Shown in pieces: positions 18,796 to 27,784 of a stretch of DNA of 64,000 nt; within the stretch, counting starts at the first letter, position 1, and every line of letters starts with the position of its first letter. Below the pieces are notes generated by a model that saw only the letters and a list, made by a program, of their open reading frames with translations, searched no databases and had not been told where the DNA came from. A program made the position numbers and the translations under genes. The DNA comes from an uncultured Sphingomonadaceae bacterium. GTDB taxonomy: Bacteria; Pseudomonadota; Alphaproteobacteria; Sphingomonadales; Sphingomonadaceae. The stretch spans positions 1,674,001 through 1,738,000 of the forward strand of contig CANMBD010000001.1 in assembly GCA_947495985.1 (NCBI GenBank), read 5' to 3'.

Positions 18796-19679
18796 TCTGT
18801 AGTTTTCTCCTTTTCCAATGCGGGGGCGGCAGGCAGTTTTGAAATAATCTCCATCATCCTGTGAACAGTGACATGGCCGCTATTCTGGTTCTGACCGGTT
18901 ACGAAACGTTTTTCGTCATCCACAACAACATGGGTAGCAAACATGTCGCGAAAGGCAGTGCTGCTTTCATAAAGCGCACCCGCTTTGCGCAACTCTGTTT
19001 CCGGATGCATCGGGGTCATGCTTATGCCCAGTTCCTTGATCTGTTTATCGCTAACACCGGTCATTTTCCGGTCAGCGATTATCGGTTTGCCTTTCTCATC
19101 TTTGGCTTTGATCAAACCCAATGCACCGTGGCAGACGGAGCCGATAATCGGTCTTTTGGCAAAATAGGATTCGCTGATTTTCTCTCCCAGCTTTTCGGAA
19201 TAGCCAAGATCATAAGCAGCGCCCCAGCCGCCTGCGATAAAAATGGCATCATATTGCGTGAAATCCAGATCATCGATTTTGATACTGTTCTTGATCTTCC
19301 CCTGCAGAACCGGGTCTTCGAGATAGCGTCTGTCCTCGGACGTGATAACCATCCGGCCAAGGGTTTGTGGATCAACAGGAATTACGCCGCCCTGGATACT
19401 CGCAACATCCACATCCATTCCGGCATCAAGAAAACCATAATAGGGATGGGTGAACTCAGATGCCATAACCCCTGTTGGATCACCCGTCGTTTCTCCTGGT
19501 TTGTTCAGCACGCCGTGATTGGTTGCGATAATTAGCGCCTTTTTGCCAAGCAATTTATAGGTCGGTCCCTCATAATCAGGATGCATTCCGAGCGCGTGCA
19601 CGATGGACGGAGCGGCCATCACCAATATAGCTACTGTCAGGGCCAACAGGCCAAAGATGGTGAGCAGTTTCTTTTTCAT
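18792..19679 (-). CDS. DJ-1/PfpI family protein with N-terminal membrane anchor
   Basis: 295 residues from ATG 19679, preceded by GAGG at 6 bp; ATG 19691 is an alternative. The N-terminal hydrophobic segment (~6-26) is followed by a class-I amidotransferase-like domain with nucleophile-elbow Cys in GSVCHGALG and an upstream IFIAGGWGA. Relatives include Hsp31-like chaperones, glyoxalases and hydrolases. First gene of the sulfatase operon, downstream of the operator at 19726. Confidence 0.8.
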   Translation of the reverse strand: MKKKLLTIFGLLALTVAILVMAAPSIVHALGMHPDYEGPTYKLLGKKALIIATNHGVLNKPGETTGDPTGVMASEFTHPYYGFLDAGMDVDVASIQGGVIPVDPQTLGRMVITSEDRRYLEDPVLQGKIKNSIKIDDLDFTQYDAIFIAGGWGAAYDLGYSEKLGEKISESYFAKRPIIGSVCHGALGLIKAKDEKGKPIIADRKMTGVSDKQIKELGISMTPMHPETELRKAGALYESSTAFRDMFATHVVVDDEKRFVTGQNQNSGHVTVHRMMEIISKLPAAPALEKEKTTE

Positions 19680-19725
19680 GGCGGACCTCATGGTTGGAGA
19701 TACTCTTGACCGCCATCATCTAATA

Positions 19726-19742
19726 TGACACGATTAGTGTCA
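19726..19742. promoter_or_regulatory. operator palindrome, regulon 1, site 1
   Basis: TGACACGATTAGTGTCA has perfect 6-bp arms and a 5-bp centre. It lies between the divergent DJ-1/sulfatase operon and the acyl-CoA synthetase gene, so one bound regulator could control both. It is the best copy of a motif found in six further places up to 36983. Confidence 0.65.
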
Positions 19743-19817
19743 ATATAATATTTCCTCCCATAATTCCCCCAGTTGACGCTAAACAGTTTCTTCTATGAAA
19801 ATTCTGGAGATTGAAAA

Positions 19818-21596
19818 ATGCTGAAAACCCTCAAGAGAAATTTTGCATTTGCCAGACGCATTTCCAGTGTTCTACGCAGCATAAAGGATTTGCAGCCGGA
19901 CTCGCCTGTAACAATGGCCGATGAGTTTGAAGCCACAGTCGATCGTTCGCCGGATACCGCCGTTTTCGTCTTTGAAGGACAAAATTTAACATATCGCGCT
20001 TTTGATGAGCGCGCTAATCAGATTGCCAACTGGGCCATTGAGCAAGGCTTTCAATCTGGCGACACCGTTGCGTTGATCATGGAAAATCGCCCGGATTTTG
20101 TGGCGACCTGGTTCGGCCTATCGAAAATTGGTGTGATTACTGCGTTGATCAATACCAATCTGGAAGGTGTCGGGCTCAAACATTGCGTGGGCATTGTGAA
20201 CAGCAAGGCAATTATTGCAGCCGGCGTTCAGGCCGAGCGAGCCGAAGCTATAAAGGATACGCTTGCTGATGACATAGTGATCTGGGACTTTGACGGCAAA
20301 ACAGGAGAAAACCTTCAAATCCAGCTTGCAAAACACAGCACAGATCGCCCCGATCGCGCAATTCGTTCGCATATTCGCGGTTCGGACACTTGTCTGTATA
20401 TTTATACATCGGGCACTACCGGTCTGCCGAAAGCGGCAAAAATCTCGCAAATGCGCCTCCGCGGTACATCGCGTACAGCGATTGCGTTAAGCGGAGTTAA
20501 AGCCGGAGACCGCGTCTATAATGTTCTCCCGCTCTATCATATTACCGGCGGAGGCATGGGCATTACCGGCCCGCTTTACGTTGGCGCGACCGTTATATTG
20601 CGGCGTAAATTTTCCGCCTCGGCTTTTTGGGATGACGCGACCGACAATAGTGCGAGTTTGTTCGTCTATATTGGCGAGCTATGCCGCTATTTGATCAATG
20701 CTGATCCGCATCCCAAGGAAACAAGCCATCAACTGCGTGCCGGTTTTGGCAACGGCTTGCGTGGTGACGTATGGCGATCCTTCGTTGATCGGTTCCAGAT
20801 TTCAACCATGCACGAGATTTATGGCTCAACGGAGGGCAATGTCGCGTTCGTCAATTTTGACGGAAAAATTGGTGCCGTCGGCCAGATGCCCAAATGGATT
20901 GAAAAGAAGATGGGCATTGCCTTTGTGAAATTTGATGTCGTCGAAGAACAGCCTATCCGCGACGCAAACGGATTTTGCATCAAGACAGATACTGATGAAC
21001 CCGGTGAGGCTCTTGGGCGGATTGGGACCAGCGGGCGCGAATCATTCTCGGGTTATCATGAAAAGAAAGCCACTGAATCCAAAATTCTCACCAATGTTTT
21101 TGAACCCGGCGACCGCTGGTTTCGGACCGGCGACCTCATGCGCCGTGATGCCGAAGGCTATGTTTATTTTGTTGACCGCATCGGCGACACATTTCGCTGG
21201 AAAGGGGAGAATGTAGCAACAAACGAAGTGTGTGATGCCTTATCCAAATATCCAGGCATTGATCTCGCCAATGTTTATGGTGTGGAGGTTCCTGAAACTG
21301 AGGGGCGTGCGGGCATGGCGGCCATCACCGCAGGCAAAGGATTTGATATTGGCGGGTTGCGTGAGCATCTGGCGGCGCATCTTCCAGCTTATGCAATACC
21401 GCTGTTCATCCGCATTCAGCCGGAAGCAGAGACCACTGGCACGTTTAAGTTCCGCAAGGTTGAGCTGGTGAAGGAAGGCTTTGATATTGATGCAGTGAAC
21501 GATCCGATTTGGTTCCTTGACCCGGGACAACAGGACTTCATCAAACTCGGTGCCGACCAGCATGACCGCATCAACAATGGTGGCTATCGCTTTTAA
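19818..21596 (+). CDS. long-chain acyl-CoA synthetase (FATP/FadD6-like)
   Basis: 592-residue AMP-forming ligase. The AMP-binding signature YTSGTTGLPK is at 196-205, with EIYGSTEGN and GDLMRRDAEGYVYFVDRIGDTFRWKGEN further on. This layout matches the very-long-chain/FATP branch. It would activate a fatty acid or carboxylated degradation product to its CoA ester at the membrane. GST gene follows after 27 bp. Preceded by regulon-1 operator site 1. Confidence 0.88.
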   Translation: MLKTLKRNFAFARRISSVLRSIKDLQPDSPVTMADEFEATVDRSPDTAVFVFEGQNLTYRAFDERANQIANWAIEQGFQSGDTVALIMENRPDFVATWFGLSKIGVITALINTNLEGVGLKHCVGIVNSKAIIAAGVQAERAEAIKDTLADDIVIWDFDGKTGENLQIQLAKHSTDRPDRAIRSHIRGSDTCLYIYTSGTTGLPKAAKISQMRLRGTSRTAIALSGVKAGDRVYNVLPLYHITGGGMGITGPLYVGATVILRRKFSASAFWDDATDNSASLFVYIGELCRYLINADPHPKETSHQLRAGFGNGLRGDVWRSFVDRFQISTMHEIYGSTEGNVAFVNFDGKIGAVGQMPKWIEKKMGIAFVKFDVVEEQPIRDANGFCIKTDTDEPGEALGRIGTSGRESFSGYHEKKATESKILTNVFEPGDRWFRTGDLMRRDAEGYVYFVDRIGDTFRWKGENVATNEVCDALSKYPGIDLANVYGVEVPETEGRAGMAAITAGKGFDIGGLREHLAAHLPAYAIPLFIRIQPEAETTGTFKFRKVELVKEGFDIDAVNDPIWFLDPGQQDFIKLGADQHDRINNGGYRF

Positions 21597-21623
21597 TCTC
21601 CCTCAATCGAAAGAACTGCATCA

Positions 21624-22766
21624 ATGACCAGACCCCATATTCTCTATGGCATGGCAGGATCACTCTACACCGGCAAGGTGCGCGCCTATATGCGGCAGAA
21701 CCATATCCCGTTTGTAGAGCACAAGGCAGGCGGCAAGCACTTTACCGAGCAGATTGTACCGAAAGTCAATCGCTGGATCATTCCGGTTGTCGAAACCCCG
21801 GAGGGGGAATTGATTCAGGACGGCACGGTCATTCTTGATCATTTTGAAGCCAGCGGCGCGAGCAGAAAATCCATCTATCCGAAAACGCCGGTCATGCGCG
21901 CTGTGGCACATCTATTTGAGTTGTTTGGTGGTGAGGGCTTACTGCGTCCTGCCATGCACTACCGCTGGAATTTTGATGAGGTAAACCTGCCCTTCCTGCG
22001 CGATACATTTCGTGATGTACTGCCCGATGGATTGGGCCCAGAGGGAGAGGCAGCTGCTTTTGACCATGCCAGCGGACGTATGCGGAAGGCGGCGGTGGCC
22101 TTCGGTGTAACGCCGGAAACCTACATGATGGTGGAAGAAAGCTATGCTGATTTTCTGGCGCGCTACAATGAGCATTTGCAGCATACTCCGTTCCTGCTCG
22201 GCGGTCATCCAACCATAGGTGATTTTGGGTTATTTGGACCACTCTATCCGCATATGGGACGCGATCCTGCGCCGCTTCATCTGATGCAAAGCACTGCCCC
22301 GCGCGTATTCCGCTGGACCGAGCGGATGAATATGCCCGAGACTTTTGTCGACGAGGAGGTGGAACGGGTTGGTGGAAGGCAATTTGAGGATGACCAGATC
22401 CCGGGCACACTCAAATCCCTAATGGAGTTTGTCTCCGAGGAATACCTCGGTGAAATCACCGCCCATGTGGCATTTGCCAATGATTGGCTCGCTGAACAGA
22501 CAGAAACCGACCCTGCCAAAATGGGACTGGGTCGCGGCATTGGGATGACCAGCTTTAACTGGCGCGGGCATGAGATTACCACCGCGGTGATGCCCTATCG
22601 TTTCTTCCTGCTCCAGCGCCTGACCGATTGGGTGGAAAGGCTGAACAACAGGGATCGGCAAGCCGTCCACGCGCTTTTCACGGAAACCGGACTGGGATCG
22701 ATCCTTGATCTTAAAACAACCCGCCGCGTGGTACGAAAAAACCATTTGGAAATCTGGGCCGATTAA
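21624..22766 (+). CDS. glutathione S-transferase family protein, long form
   Basis: 380 residues; the N-terminal thioredoxin-like domain (ILYGMAGSLYTGKVRAYMR, to about residue 80) is followed by an all-helical domain much longer than the ~120 residues usual in GSTs. It resembles the 330-residue protein at 26205 (same G-S-x-Y-x-x-K-x-RA pattern). Co-oriented 27 bp after the acyl-CoA synthetase. A glutathione-dependent detoxification or dehalogenation step is plausible. Confidence 0.78.
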   Translation: MTRPHILYGMAGSLYTGKVRAYMRQNHIPFVEHKAGGKHFTEQIVPKVNRWIIPVVETPEGELIQDGTVILDHFEASGASRKSIYPKTPVMRAVAHLFELFGGEGLLRPAMHYRWNFDEVNLPFLRDTFRDVLPDGLGPEGEAAAFDHASGRMRKAAVAFGVTPETYMMVEESYADFLARYNEHLQHTPFLLGGHPTIGDFGLFGPLYPHMGRDPAPLHLMQSTAPRVFRWTERMNMPETFVDEEVERVGGRQFEDDQIPGTLKSLMEFVSEEYLGEITAHVAFANDWLAEQTETDPAKMGLGRGIGMTSFNWRGHEITTAVMPYRFFLLQRLTDWVERLNNRDRQAVHALFTETGLGSILDLKTTRRVVRKNHLEIWAD

Positions 22767-22775
22767 ACTCCCTCC

Positions 22776-23390
22776 TTAGCTCATGTTGATCGCTTTATCG
22801 AACGCTGGCCGCTGGGCGACCCTCTGCACATAGGCTTTCAGGTGCGGCATATCATCGCTGACACAGCCAAGCCGGTTGCTCATAAACGCAGCGTGGCCCA
22901 GCATGATATCCGCGCCAGAGAAATCTCCGATTAGGTAATCCTTGCCTTCCAGTGCTTCGTTGACCGGTCCCCATGCTTTGGTCAGCAGTCGTTTTGCTTG
23001 CTCGCGCACGGTCTCATCCTGACGGTCTGGCGGTAGCAGCAATGTATGTACGACAATCGTGTTAACTGGAGGCATCACCATGCCTTCGCAATAATGGAAC
23101 CATTGCAGGTAATAGGGATATTCTTCGGCTTCCACTGCAGGTTTCAGGCCGCCATTCTTGTGACGCTCCAGGATATAGTCCACAATTGCGCCAGATTCGT
23201 AAATTGTCACGTCTCCATCTTCGAGCACCGGAATACGACCCAGAGGATGGCGATTGCGATGATCTTCAGACTTAAGATCCTTGGGATGAAATGCCATAGC
23301 GTTCAGCTTATAGGGCAGTTCCAGTTCCTCCAGCAGCCAGCTAATCCGGCTGGCGCGGCTATTGGGGGCGAAGTGCAGTTTCAACGTCAT
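22776..23390 (-). CDS. glutathione S-transferase
   Basis: 204 residues with canonical two-domain GST layout: N-terminal LHFAPNSRASRISWLLEELEL, a cis-proline loop GRIPVLEDGD, a glutathione gamma-glutamyl site in YESGAIVDYI, and a helical C-terminal domain with YLIGDFSGADIMLG. Convergent with the preceding GST, 9 bp apart. Its gene follows the EF-hand gene by 3 bp and is probably co-transcribed. Confidence 0.88.
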   Translation of the reverse strand: MTLKLHFAPNSRASRISWLLEELELPYKLNAMAFHPKDLKSEDHRNRHPLGRIPVLEDGDVTIYESGAIVDYILERHKNGGLKPAVEAEEYPYYLQWFHYCEGMVMPPVNTIVVHTLLLPPDRQDETVREQAKRLLTKAWGPVNEALEGKDYLIGDFSGADIMLGHAAFMSNRLGCVSDDMPHLKAYVQRVAQRPAFDKAINMS

Positions 23391-23393
23391 GAA

Positions 23394-23696
23394 TTATTTC
23401 CCTTGTGAAGCGGCCAATTCTTGCCCTGTTACAATACCATCCCTATTTTTATCCACTCTGCCAAAGGCAGTGTCATAGGCGCCAAAGCGTTTGACCATTG
23501 ACGCTCGGCCAATGTCGTCGGCAGCATTAGCATCAATAAATATTCGGAATTCTGCTTTTGTGAGCTTACCATCACTGTTGGCATCGGACTGTTTGAAGTT
23601 TTGTTGTGCCGCCCTGCGGTCCGCCTCTTTATCCAGAGCCAATGCTGGTGCGGCCAAAAGCGAAATCGAAAGTGCGGTAATAGTTAGAAAGCGCAT
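23394..23696 (-). CDS. secreted EF-hand protein
   Basis: 100 residues with a signal peptide (1-20, ALA-LDK) and two EF-hand loops: Asp38-Glu49 (DANSDGKLTKAE) and Asp82-Glu93 (DKNRDGIVTGQE). Predicted periplasmic calcium-binding protein. Sits 3 bp before the GST gene. Role unknown. The 23697-23924 region beyond it holds only a doubtful 35-codon open stretch. Confidence 0.82.
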   Translation of the reverse strand: MRFLTITALSISLLAAPALALDKEADRRAAQQNFKQSDANSDGKLTKAEFRIFIDANAADDIGRASMVKRFGAYDTAFGRVDKNRDGIVTGQELAASQGK

Positions 23697-23924
23697 AGTT
23701 TGTCTCCTTGGATTGGGTTTTGACTAAATGGATATCATTATTCCGCGATTGGGTGATACCTTGTTGTCCAGCATCTCACGTCAGATTTGCGATACGTCTT
23801 GTGCACCCGAAACGCGCTCGACTTTGATTTGGTCTTCAATCGATTTGGCAACCTTGACCCCGGCCTCTGACCCTCCTTGCCCCACTGACCTTCAGCCGGG
23901 AAATATTTCCAATATCCGATCATG

Positions 23925-24869
23925 TCAGTTTGTTCCTACAGAATTTAAAAATTTAAGGACTTCTCGAGCATATTCGTCCGGTACATCTTCAAGTAGAAAA
24001 TGCGATCCACCTTTTAGAATGACTGGCTCATAGTCTCGCGTGCCGGGAATTTCCGGTCTTACACTTTCATAGCCATTAGGTGCGATTTGATCCTTGTCCG
24101 AAAACAGGTTGAGAAACGGCTTGTCGAAGCTCTTCAACTTTTGCAGCGCATTCCAGTTTTCAACCAATATTGGATTGTCATTCTTCGTTGGCAGCAGCTG
24201 CGTAAACTGGCGATTTCCAGTTAGATATTTCTTGTGCGGATAGGGCGCGGCAAACCCGGCCACATCTGCATCGGGCATGTCAGATAATACTAACTTGCGG
24301 AGCAACTTCCAATGCTTCCAGTTTTTCTTAAGGCGGATATAGAGCTGGAATCGCCGCAACATCTTGGCGCCCTTTCGTGCCATCTGGGTAATCGGTTCAT
24401 CGGGATCACGCACCGGAAAGCCTGTATTCGACATTATAACGCTAGCCACGCGATCCTGATGATCGGCAATCGTACGTAGCCCGATAATCCCGCCCCAATC
24501 ATGCAGAATAAAATGGGCGCCCTTCAGGTCGAGCTTGTTAAACAAGGCTTCTTTCACCCAATTCTCGTGCCGCGCGATTGTATAGTCTTTCATCTTGGTG
24601 GGCTTATCCGAACGCCCCATTCCGATAAGATCAATAGAAATGGCACGATAGCCATTTTTAGCCAGCAACGGAATCAGCTTGCGCCACATATAGGACCAAG
24701 TCGGATTACCGTGGATCATGACAACCGGGATTCCATCGCGGGGGCCTTCATCGACATAATTCATGTGCAGCACGCCGCCGTCAAAATCATCGACCTCCAC
24801 ATGGTTCGGGTCAAAGGGGTAGTCCGCCAGCCCGTCAAAACACGCATCAGGTGTTCTTAAAAACTCCAT
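23925..24869 (-). CDS. alpha/beta hydrolase, haloalkane dehalogenase-like
   Basis: 314 residues. Oxyanion motif HGNPTWSYMWR (53-63), nucleophile Asp124 followed by Trp125 (HDWGGIIG), and catalytic His in KGGSHFLLED near 292. An Asp nucleophile flanked by Trp is typical of haloalkane dehalogenases and fluoroacetate dehalogenases rather than esterases. Homologous to the protein at 27785. Divergent from the metallo-hydrolase gene, with two operator-like palindromes between them. Confidence 0.8.
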   Translation of the reverse strand: MEFLRTPDACFDGLADYPFDPNHVEVDDFDGGVLHMNYVDEGPRDGIPVVMIHGNPTWSYMWRKLIPLLAKNGYRAISIDLIGMGRSDKPTKMKDYTIARHENWVKEALFNKLDLKGAHFILHDWGGIIGLRTIADHQDRVASVIMSNTGFPVRDPDEPITQMARKGAKMLRRFQLYIRLKKNWKHWKLLRKLVLSDMPDADVAGFAAPYPHKKYLTGNRQFTQLLPTKNDNPILVENWNALQKLKSFDKPFLNLFSDKDQIAPNGYESVRPEIPGTRDYEPVILKGGSHFLLEDVPDEYAREVLKFLNSVGTN

Positions 24870-25008
24870 TGACGCAGAACTCCGCTAACCAAGCTTCAAC
24901 AGCAGTTTGCCGTGATTTTTAACCTCAATAATCATGTCAAATACATCTCTTATCTGCATTATTGGCTCGTCAATCATCTGGTTCTTTCTACGAATCGTCA
25001 GTTTATAT

Positions 25009-25025
25009 CGGCACTATTAATGCAA
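25009..25025. promoter_or_regulatory. operator palindrome, regulon 1, degenerate site
   Basis: CGGCACTATTAATGCAA fits the 17-bp pattern TGRCAY-N5-RTGYCA at 10 of 12 fixed positions. Located in the divergent promoter region between 24869 and 25125, 50 bp from the better site. Confidence 0.35.
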
Positions 25026-25058
25026 TAATATATTGGAGGCGATTAAGCAATTGCCTAA

Positions 25059-25075
25059 TGACATATGTAGTGCCA
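25059..25075. promoter_or_regulatory. operator palindrome, regulon 1
   Basis: TGACATATGTAGTGCCA matches the consensus at every fixed position. It lies 50 bp upstream of the metallo-hydrolase start at 25125. Confidence 0.6.
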
Positions 25076-25124
25076 TATTATACCGCCATCGATTGATACA
25101 AATGCTCGAATCCGGAGGAGTGCA

Positions 25125-26195
25125 ATGCTCAAGAAGTTGATGCTGATATTGGGTGCTCTTGCACTTATCGCGGTCGCTAGTGTTTTTATGTTCCAAAAAC
25201 AAATTGGACTTTCCCTGTTTGAACGCGGGATTGAAGCGCGAGTGGGCAGAGATAATGTGGAAGGCCTAGCAGACGGCCTGCATGTTGCATTGTGCGGTAC
25301 GGGATCACCATTGCCCAATCCGGATCGCGCCGGGCCTTGTAATGTCGTGATTGCGGGTGACCAGATATTTGTGGTGGACATCGGTGAAGGCGGCGCTCGC
25401 AATCTGAATCTGATGGCCATTCCAGTTACCGATGTGGAGGGCGTATTGCTTACCCATTTCCATTCCGATCATATCGACGGCATGGGGCCGTTGATGCTAG
25501 CCTACTGGGTTCAGGGTGCATCGACGGCACCTCTTCCCGTACATGGCCCGACGGGTGTTGAAGCAATTGTGGAAGGCTTCAACGCCGTCTATGCAACCGA
25601 CAACAGCTACCGCACCGCTCATCATGGCGAGAAGATTGCTCCGTCGACCGGGGGTGGCTCGGAAGCGCGTCCTTTTGAGATGACTGGTAGCTCGGCCGTT
25701 ATACTAGAAAAAAGCGGTCTCAAAATCACCGCTTTCAAGGTTGATCATGATCCGGTCGCACCCGCTGTCGGTTATCGGTTTGACTACAAAGGTCGTTCTG
25801 TCTGCATCAGCGGTGATACAGCCAAATCCGCTAATCTGGAACGCGTCTGCAACGGAGTTGATCTGCTGGTTCATGAAGCGCTGGCCTCACACATGGTCAA
25901 GCAGATGACGGCGGTACTGGAGAAGCGCGGGCTGGACAATGCCGCGATCATAACAAAAGACATATTGGACTACCACGCTACACCCGCTGAAGCGGCGGAA
26001 TCAGCGCAGGCGGCGGGCGTGAAACAGCTGGTACTCAGCCATTTGGTCCCTCCCCTGCCAAGCGCTTATCTCTATCCCGCGTTTCTGGCTGACGCACCAG
26101 ATAAGTTTGACGGAGAAATTACAGTTGGTGAGGATGGCATGTTGTTCAGCCTGCCAGCAAACAAAACCAATATCGAACAGACACAGCTGAAATAG
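25125..26195 (+). CDS. MBL-fold metallo-hydrolase, membrane-anchored
   Basis: 356 residues with an N-terminal hydrophobic anchor (about 5-23) and a metallo-beta-lactamase fold. The zinc motif is H111-F-H113-S-D115-H116, with further metal ligands in KVDHD, ISGDTA and LSHLVPP. The layout is close to RNase Z/arylsulfatase-type MBL proteins, but the anchor suggests a periplasmic hydrolase. A GST gene follows 9 bp later. Confidence 0.85.
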   Translation: MLKKLMLILGALALIAVASVFMFQKQIGLSLFERGIEARVGRDNVEGLADGLHVALCGTGSPLPNPDRAGPCNVVIAGDQIFVVDIGEGGARNLNLMAIPVTDVEGVLLTHFHSDHIDGMGPLMLAYWVQGASTAPLPVHGPTGVEAIVEGFNAVYATDNSYRTAHHGEKIAPSTGGGSEARPFEMTGSSAVILEKSGLKITAFKVDHDPVAPAVGYRFDYKGRSVCISGDTAKSANLERVCNGVDLLVHEALASHMVKQMTAVLEKRGLDNAAIITKDILDYHATPAEAAESAQAAGVKQLVLSHLVPPLPSAYLYPAFLADAPDKFDGEITVGEDGMLFSLPANKTNIEQTQLK

Positions 26196-26204
26196 GAAAC
26201 AGAT

Positions 26205-27197
26205 ATGTACACAATTCACGGCGCATTGGGCTCACCCTATTCGATGAAGATGCGAGCTTTGTTTCGATACCGCCGGATCACTCATGTCTGGAGCCATGGC
26301 GCCCATGTCCAGCAGCTGGCGGCGGAGAAAGCGCTCGCACCGGTCATCCCGGTGATCGAATATCCCGATGGCAGTTTTGATAATGATAGCACGCCGGTTC
26401 TCTATGACCTGGAACAGCGCCACAAGGAACGCGGAGTTGTGCCGACCGATCCGGCGCACGCATTCATCGCGCATCTTCTGGAGGATTTTGCCGATGAATG
26501 GCTGACCAAGGCAATGTTCGGCTATCGCTGGCTGGAGGAAGTGGATCAGGTGCAAATGAGCCGCTGGCTGTCATTTGACGCATTGAAGGGCGGCGGACTG
26601 GACAACAGTCAGGGGATGGCCGAGCATTTTCGGGAACGGCAAGTTAGCCGGATGGCGATTGTCGGTTGCACACGCGAAAATTTCCCACTGATCGAGGCCT
26701 CCACACGGACCGTCTTGAAGGCGCTGGAAGATCATGTGGTAAACGAGCATTTCCTGTTCGGATCGCGGCCTTCGATGGCGGAGCTGGGCATATATGGTCA
26801 ACTTTCACAGCTTGGTGTTGATCCCACCGCACAGGAAATGATGCGCGCTGATTATCCTTATGCTTTCCGCTGGCTGCTGCATATCGATGACATGTCGGGA
26901 ATTGAGGGCCAGTGGGATGCCGCAGATGCGCAGTTCAAGCCGGTGGTCGGCAAATTGCTCGAACAAGTTGGCACGGTCTACGCGCCCTTCCTGCTCGCCA
27001 ATTCCGCGGCGATGGAGTCAGGCGAAAAAACATTCAGTATTGAGGCAATGGGCAAGCCCTACTCGCAGGGTACGTTCAAATATCAGGTCAAATGCCTAGC
27101 CGATTTACGTGCGCGATATGCGGCGCTTGACGCAAATGCGCGTGCCAAGGTTGATCCGATATTGAGCGAGAATAACTGTCTGGAATTCCTGCAGTGA
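26205..27197 (+). CDS. glutathione S-transferase family protein, long form
   Basis: 330 residues; N-terminal thioredoxin-like domain (YTIHGALGSPYSMKMRALFR, cis-Pro in APVIPVIEYP) and a long helical C-terminal part. Paralogue in layout of the 380-residue protein at 21624. Second gene of the metallo-hydrolase operon under the palindrome at 25059, and its stop overlaps the start of a 55-codon gene (TGATG). Confidence 0.8.
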   Translation: MYTIHGALGSPYSMKMRALFRYRRITHVWSHGAHVQQLAAEKALAPVIPVIEYPDGSFDNDSTPVLYDLEQRHKERGVVPTDPAHAFIAHLLEDFADEWLTKAMFGYRWLEEVDQVQMSRWLSFDALKGGGLDNSQGMAEHFRERQVSRMAIVGCTRENFPLIEASTRTVLKALEDHVVNEHFLFGSRPSMAELGIYGQLSQLGVDPTAQEMMRADYPYAFRWLLHIDDMSGIEGQWDAADAQFKPVVGKLLEQVGTVYAPFLLANSAAMESGEKTFSIEAMGKPYSQGTFKYQVKCLADLRARYAALDANARAKVDPILSENNCLEFLQ

Positions 27198-27364
27198 TGG
27201 AGCGCCTGTTCGAATATGCCGGGCGGCTAGACATTGGCATGTTTAAACCAATTGAAACCATCGAAACGGCACCGGGTCAAACTGGCAATATCATTTTTCC
27301 GGTAGTTGCAGTTTTGATGCTGATTATATTATTGATTCCGCGAAAGAAAGTCATCGCGGATTAA
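27197..27364 (+). CDS. 55-residue single-pass membrane protein (small gene)
   Basis: ATG at 27197 overlaps the GST stop as TGATG, so reinitiation is likely. The product has a polar N-terminal half and one strong membrane helix (NIIFPVVAVLMLIILLIP, about 31-48) ending RKKVIAD. Positive residues after the helix predict a cytoplasmic C-terminus. Its stop shares TTAA with the convergent DUF1330 gene. Family not recognised; it could tether the GST to the membrane, which is speculation. Confidence 0.55.
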   Translation: MERLFEYAGRLDIGMFKPIETIETAPGQTGNIIFPVVAVLMLIILLIPRKKVIAD

Positions 27365-27774
27365 AACCCGCCGATCTTGGTTTTGATATTAAGCTGCCCT
27401 GCCAGCCCAGCCGTGCGGTGCATCGTGATCTTCTGATATTCCGGCGACATGATCATGGTCCGCATTGCTTCGAGGGAAGGATATTCGGCCAGCGCGACCA
27501 TATCCCAATTTTCTTCCACTTCTCCAAGCATCAAGCCAGTCACGGGCCCGGCGTAACGCGGCTTCCCACCAACATCGGCGAGACATTTTTCTACAGCCGC
27601 GCCGTATATCGCATAGGCCTCCGATCCGCTAAGGTCCGTTTCACGACCATCTGCATATTCCGCCTTATCTTTGAATTTCAGCAGATTGACCATGACGAAC
27701 GCACCATCTTCGTCGCCGCCGAAAAATTCCTGCATGCGTCCGGGTGAGGGATTGACCTGGTTGACGACTTTCAT
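27361..27774 (-). CDS. DUF1330 domain-containing protein
   Basis: 137 residues, ferredoxin-like DUF1330 pattern (VMVNLLKFKDKAEY, YGAAVEKCLADVGGKPRYAGP, LAEYPSLEAMRTMIMSPEYQ). The family is related to dimeric alpha-beta barrel monooxygenase/EthD-type proteins but has no fixed role. Follows the dehalogenase-like gene by 10 bp in the same operon. Confidence 0.82.
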   Translation of the reverse strand: MKVVNQVNPSPGRMQEFFGGDEDGAFVMVNLLKFKDKAEYADGRETDLSGSEAYAIYGAAVEKCLADVGGKPRYAGPVTGLMLGEVEENWDMVALAEYPSLEAMRTMIMSPEYQKITMHRTAGLAGQLNIKTKIGGF

Positions 27775-27784
27775 CGGTGTGCTC

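Noticed and set aside
23721..23737. TGACTAAATGGATATCA upstream of the EF-hand gene as an eighth regulon-1 site
   Set aside because: Only 9 of 12 fixed positions match and both key inner bases of the left arm differ.
23738..23923. 61-codon open frame and a 35-codon GTG frame in the gap beyond the EF-hand gene
   Set aside because: No ribosome site, no family and low plausibility; kept only as a remark.
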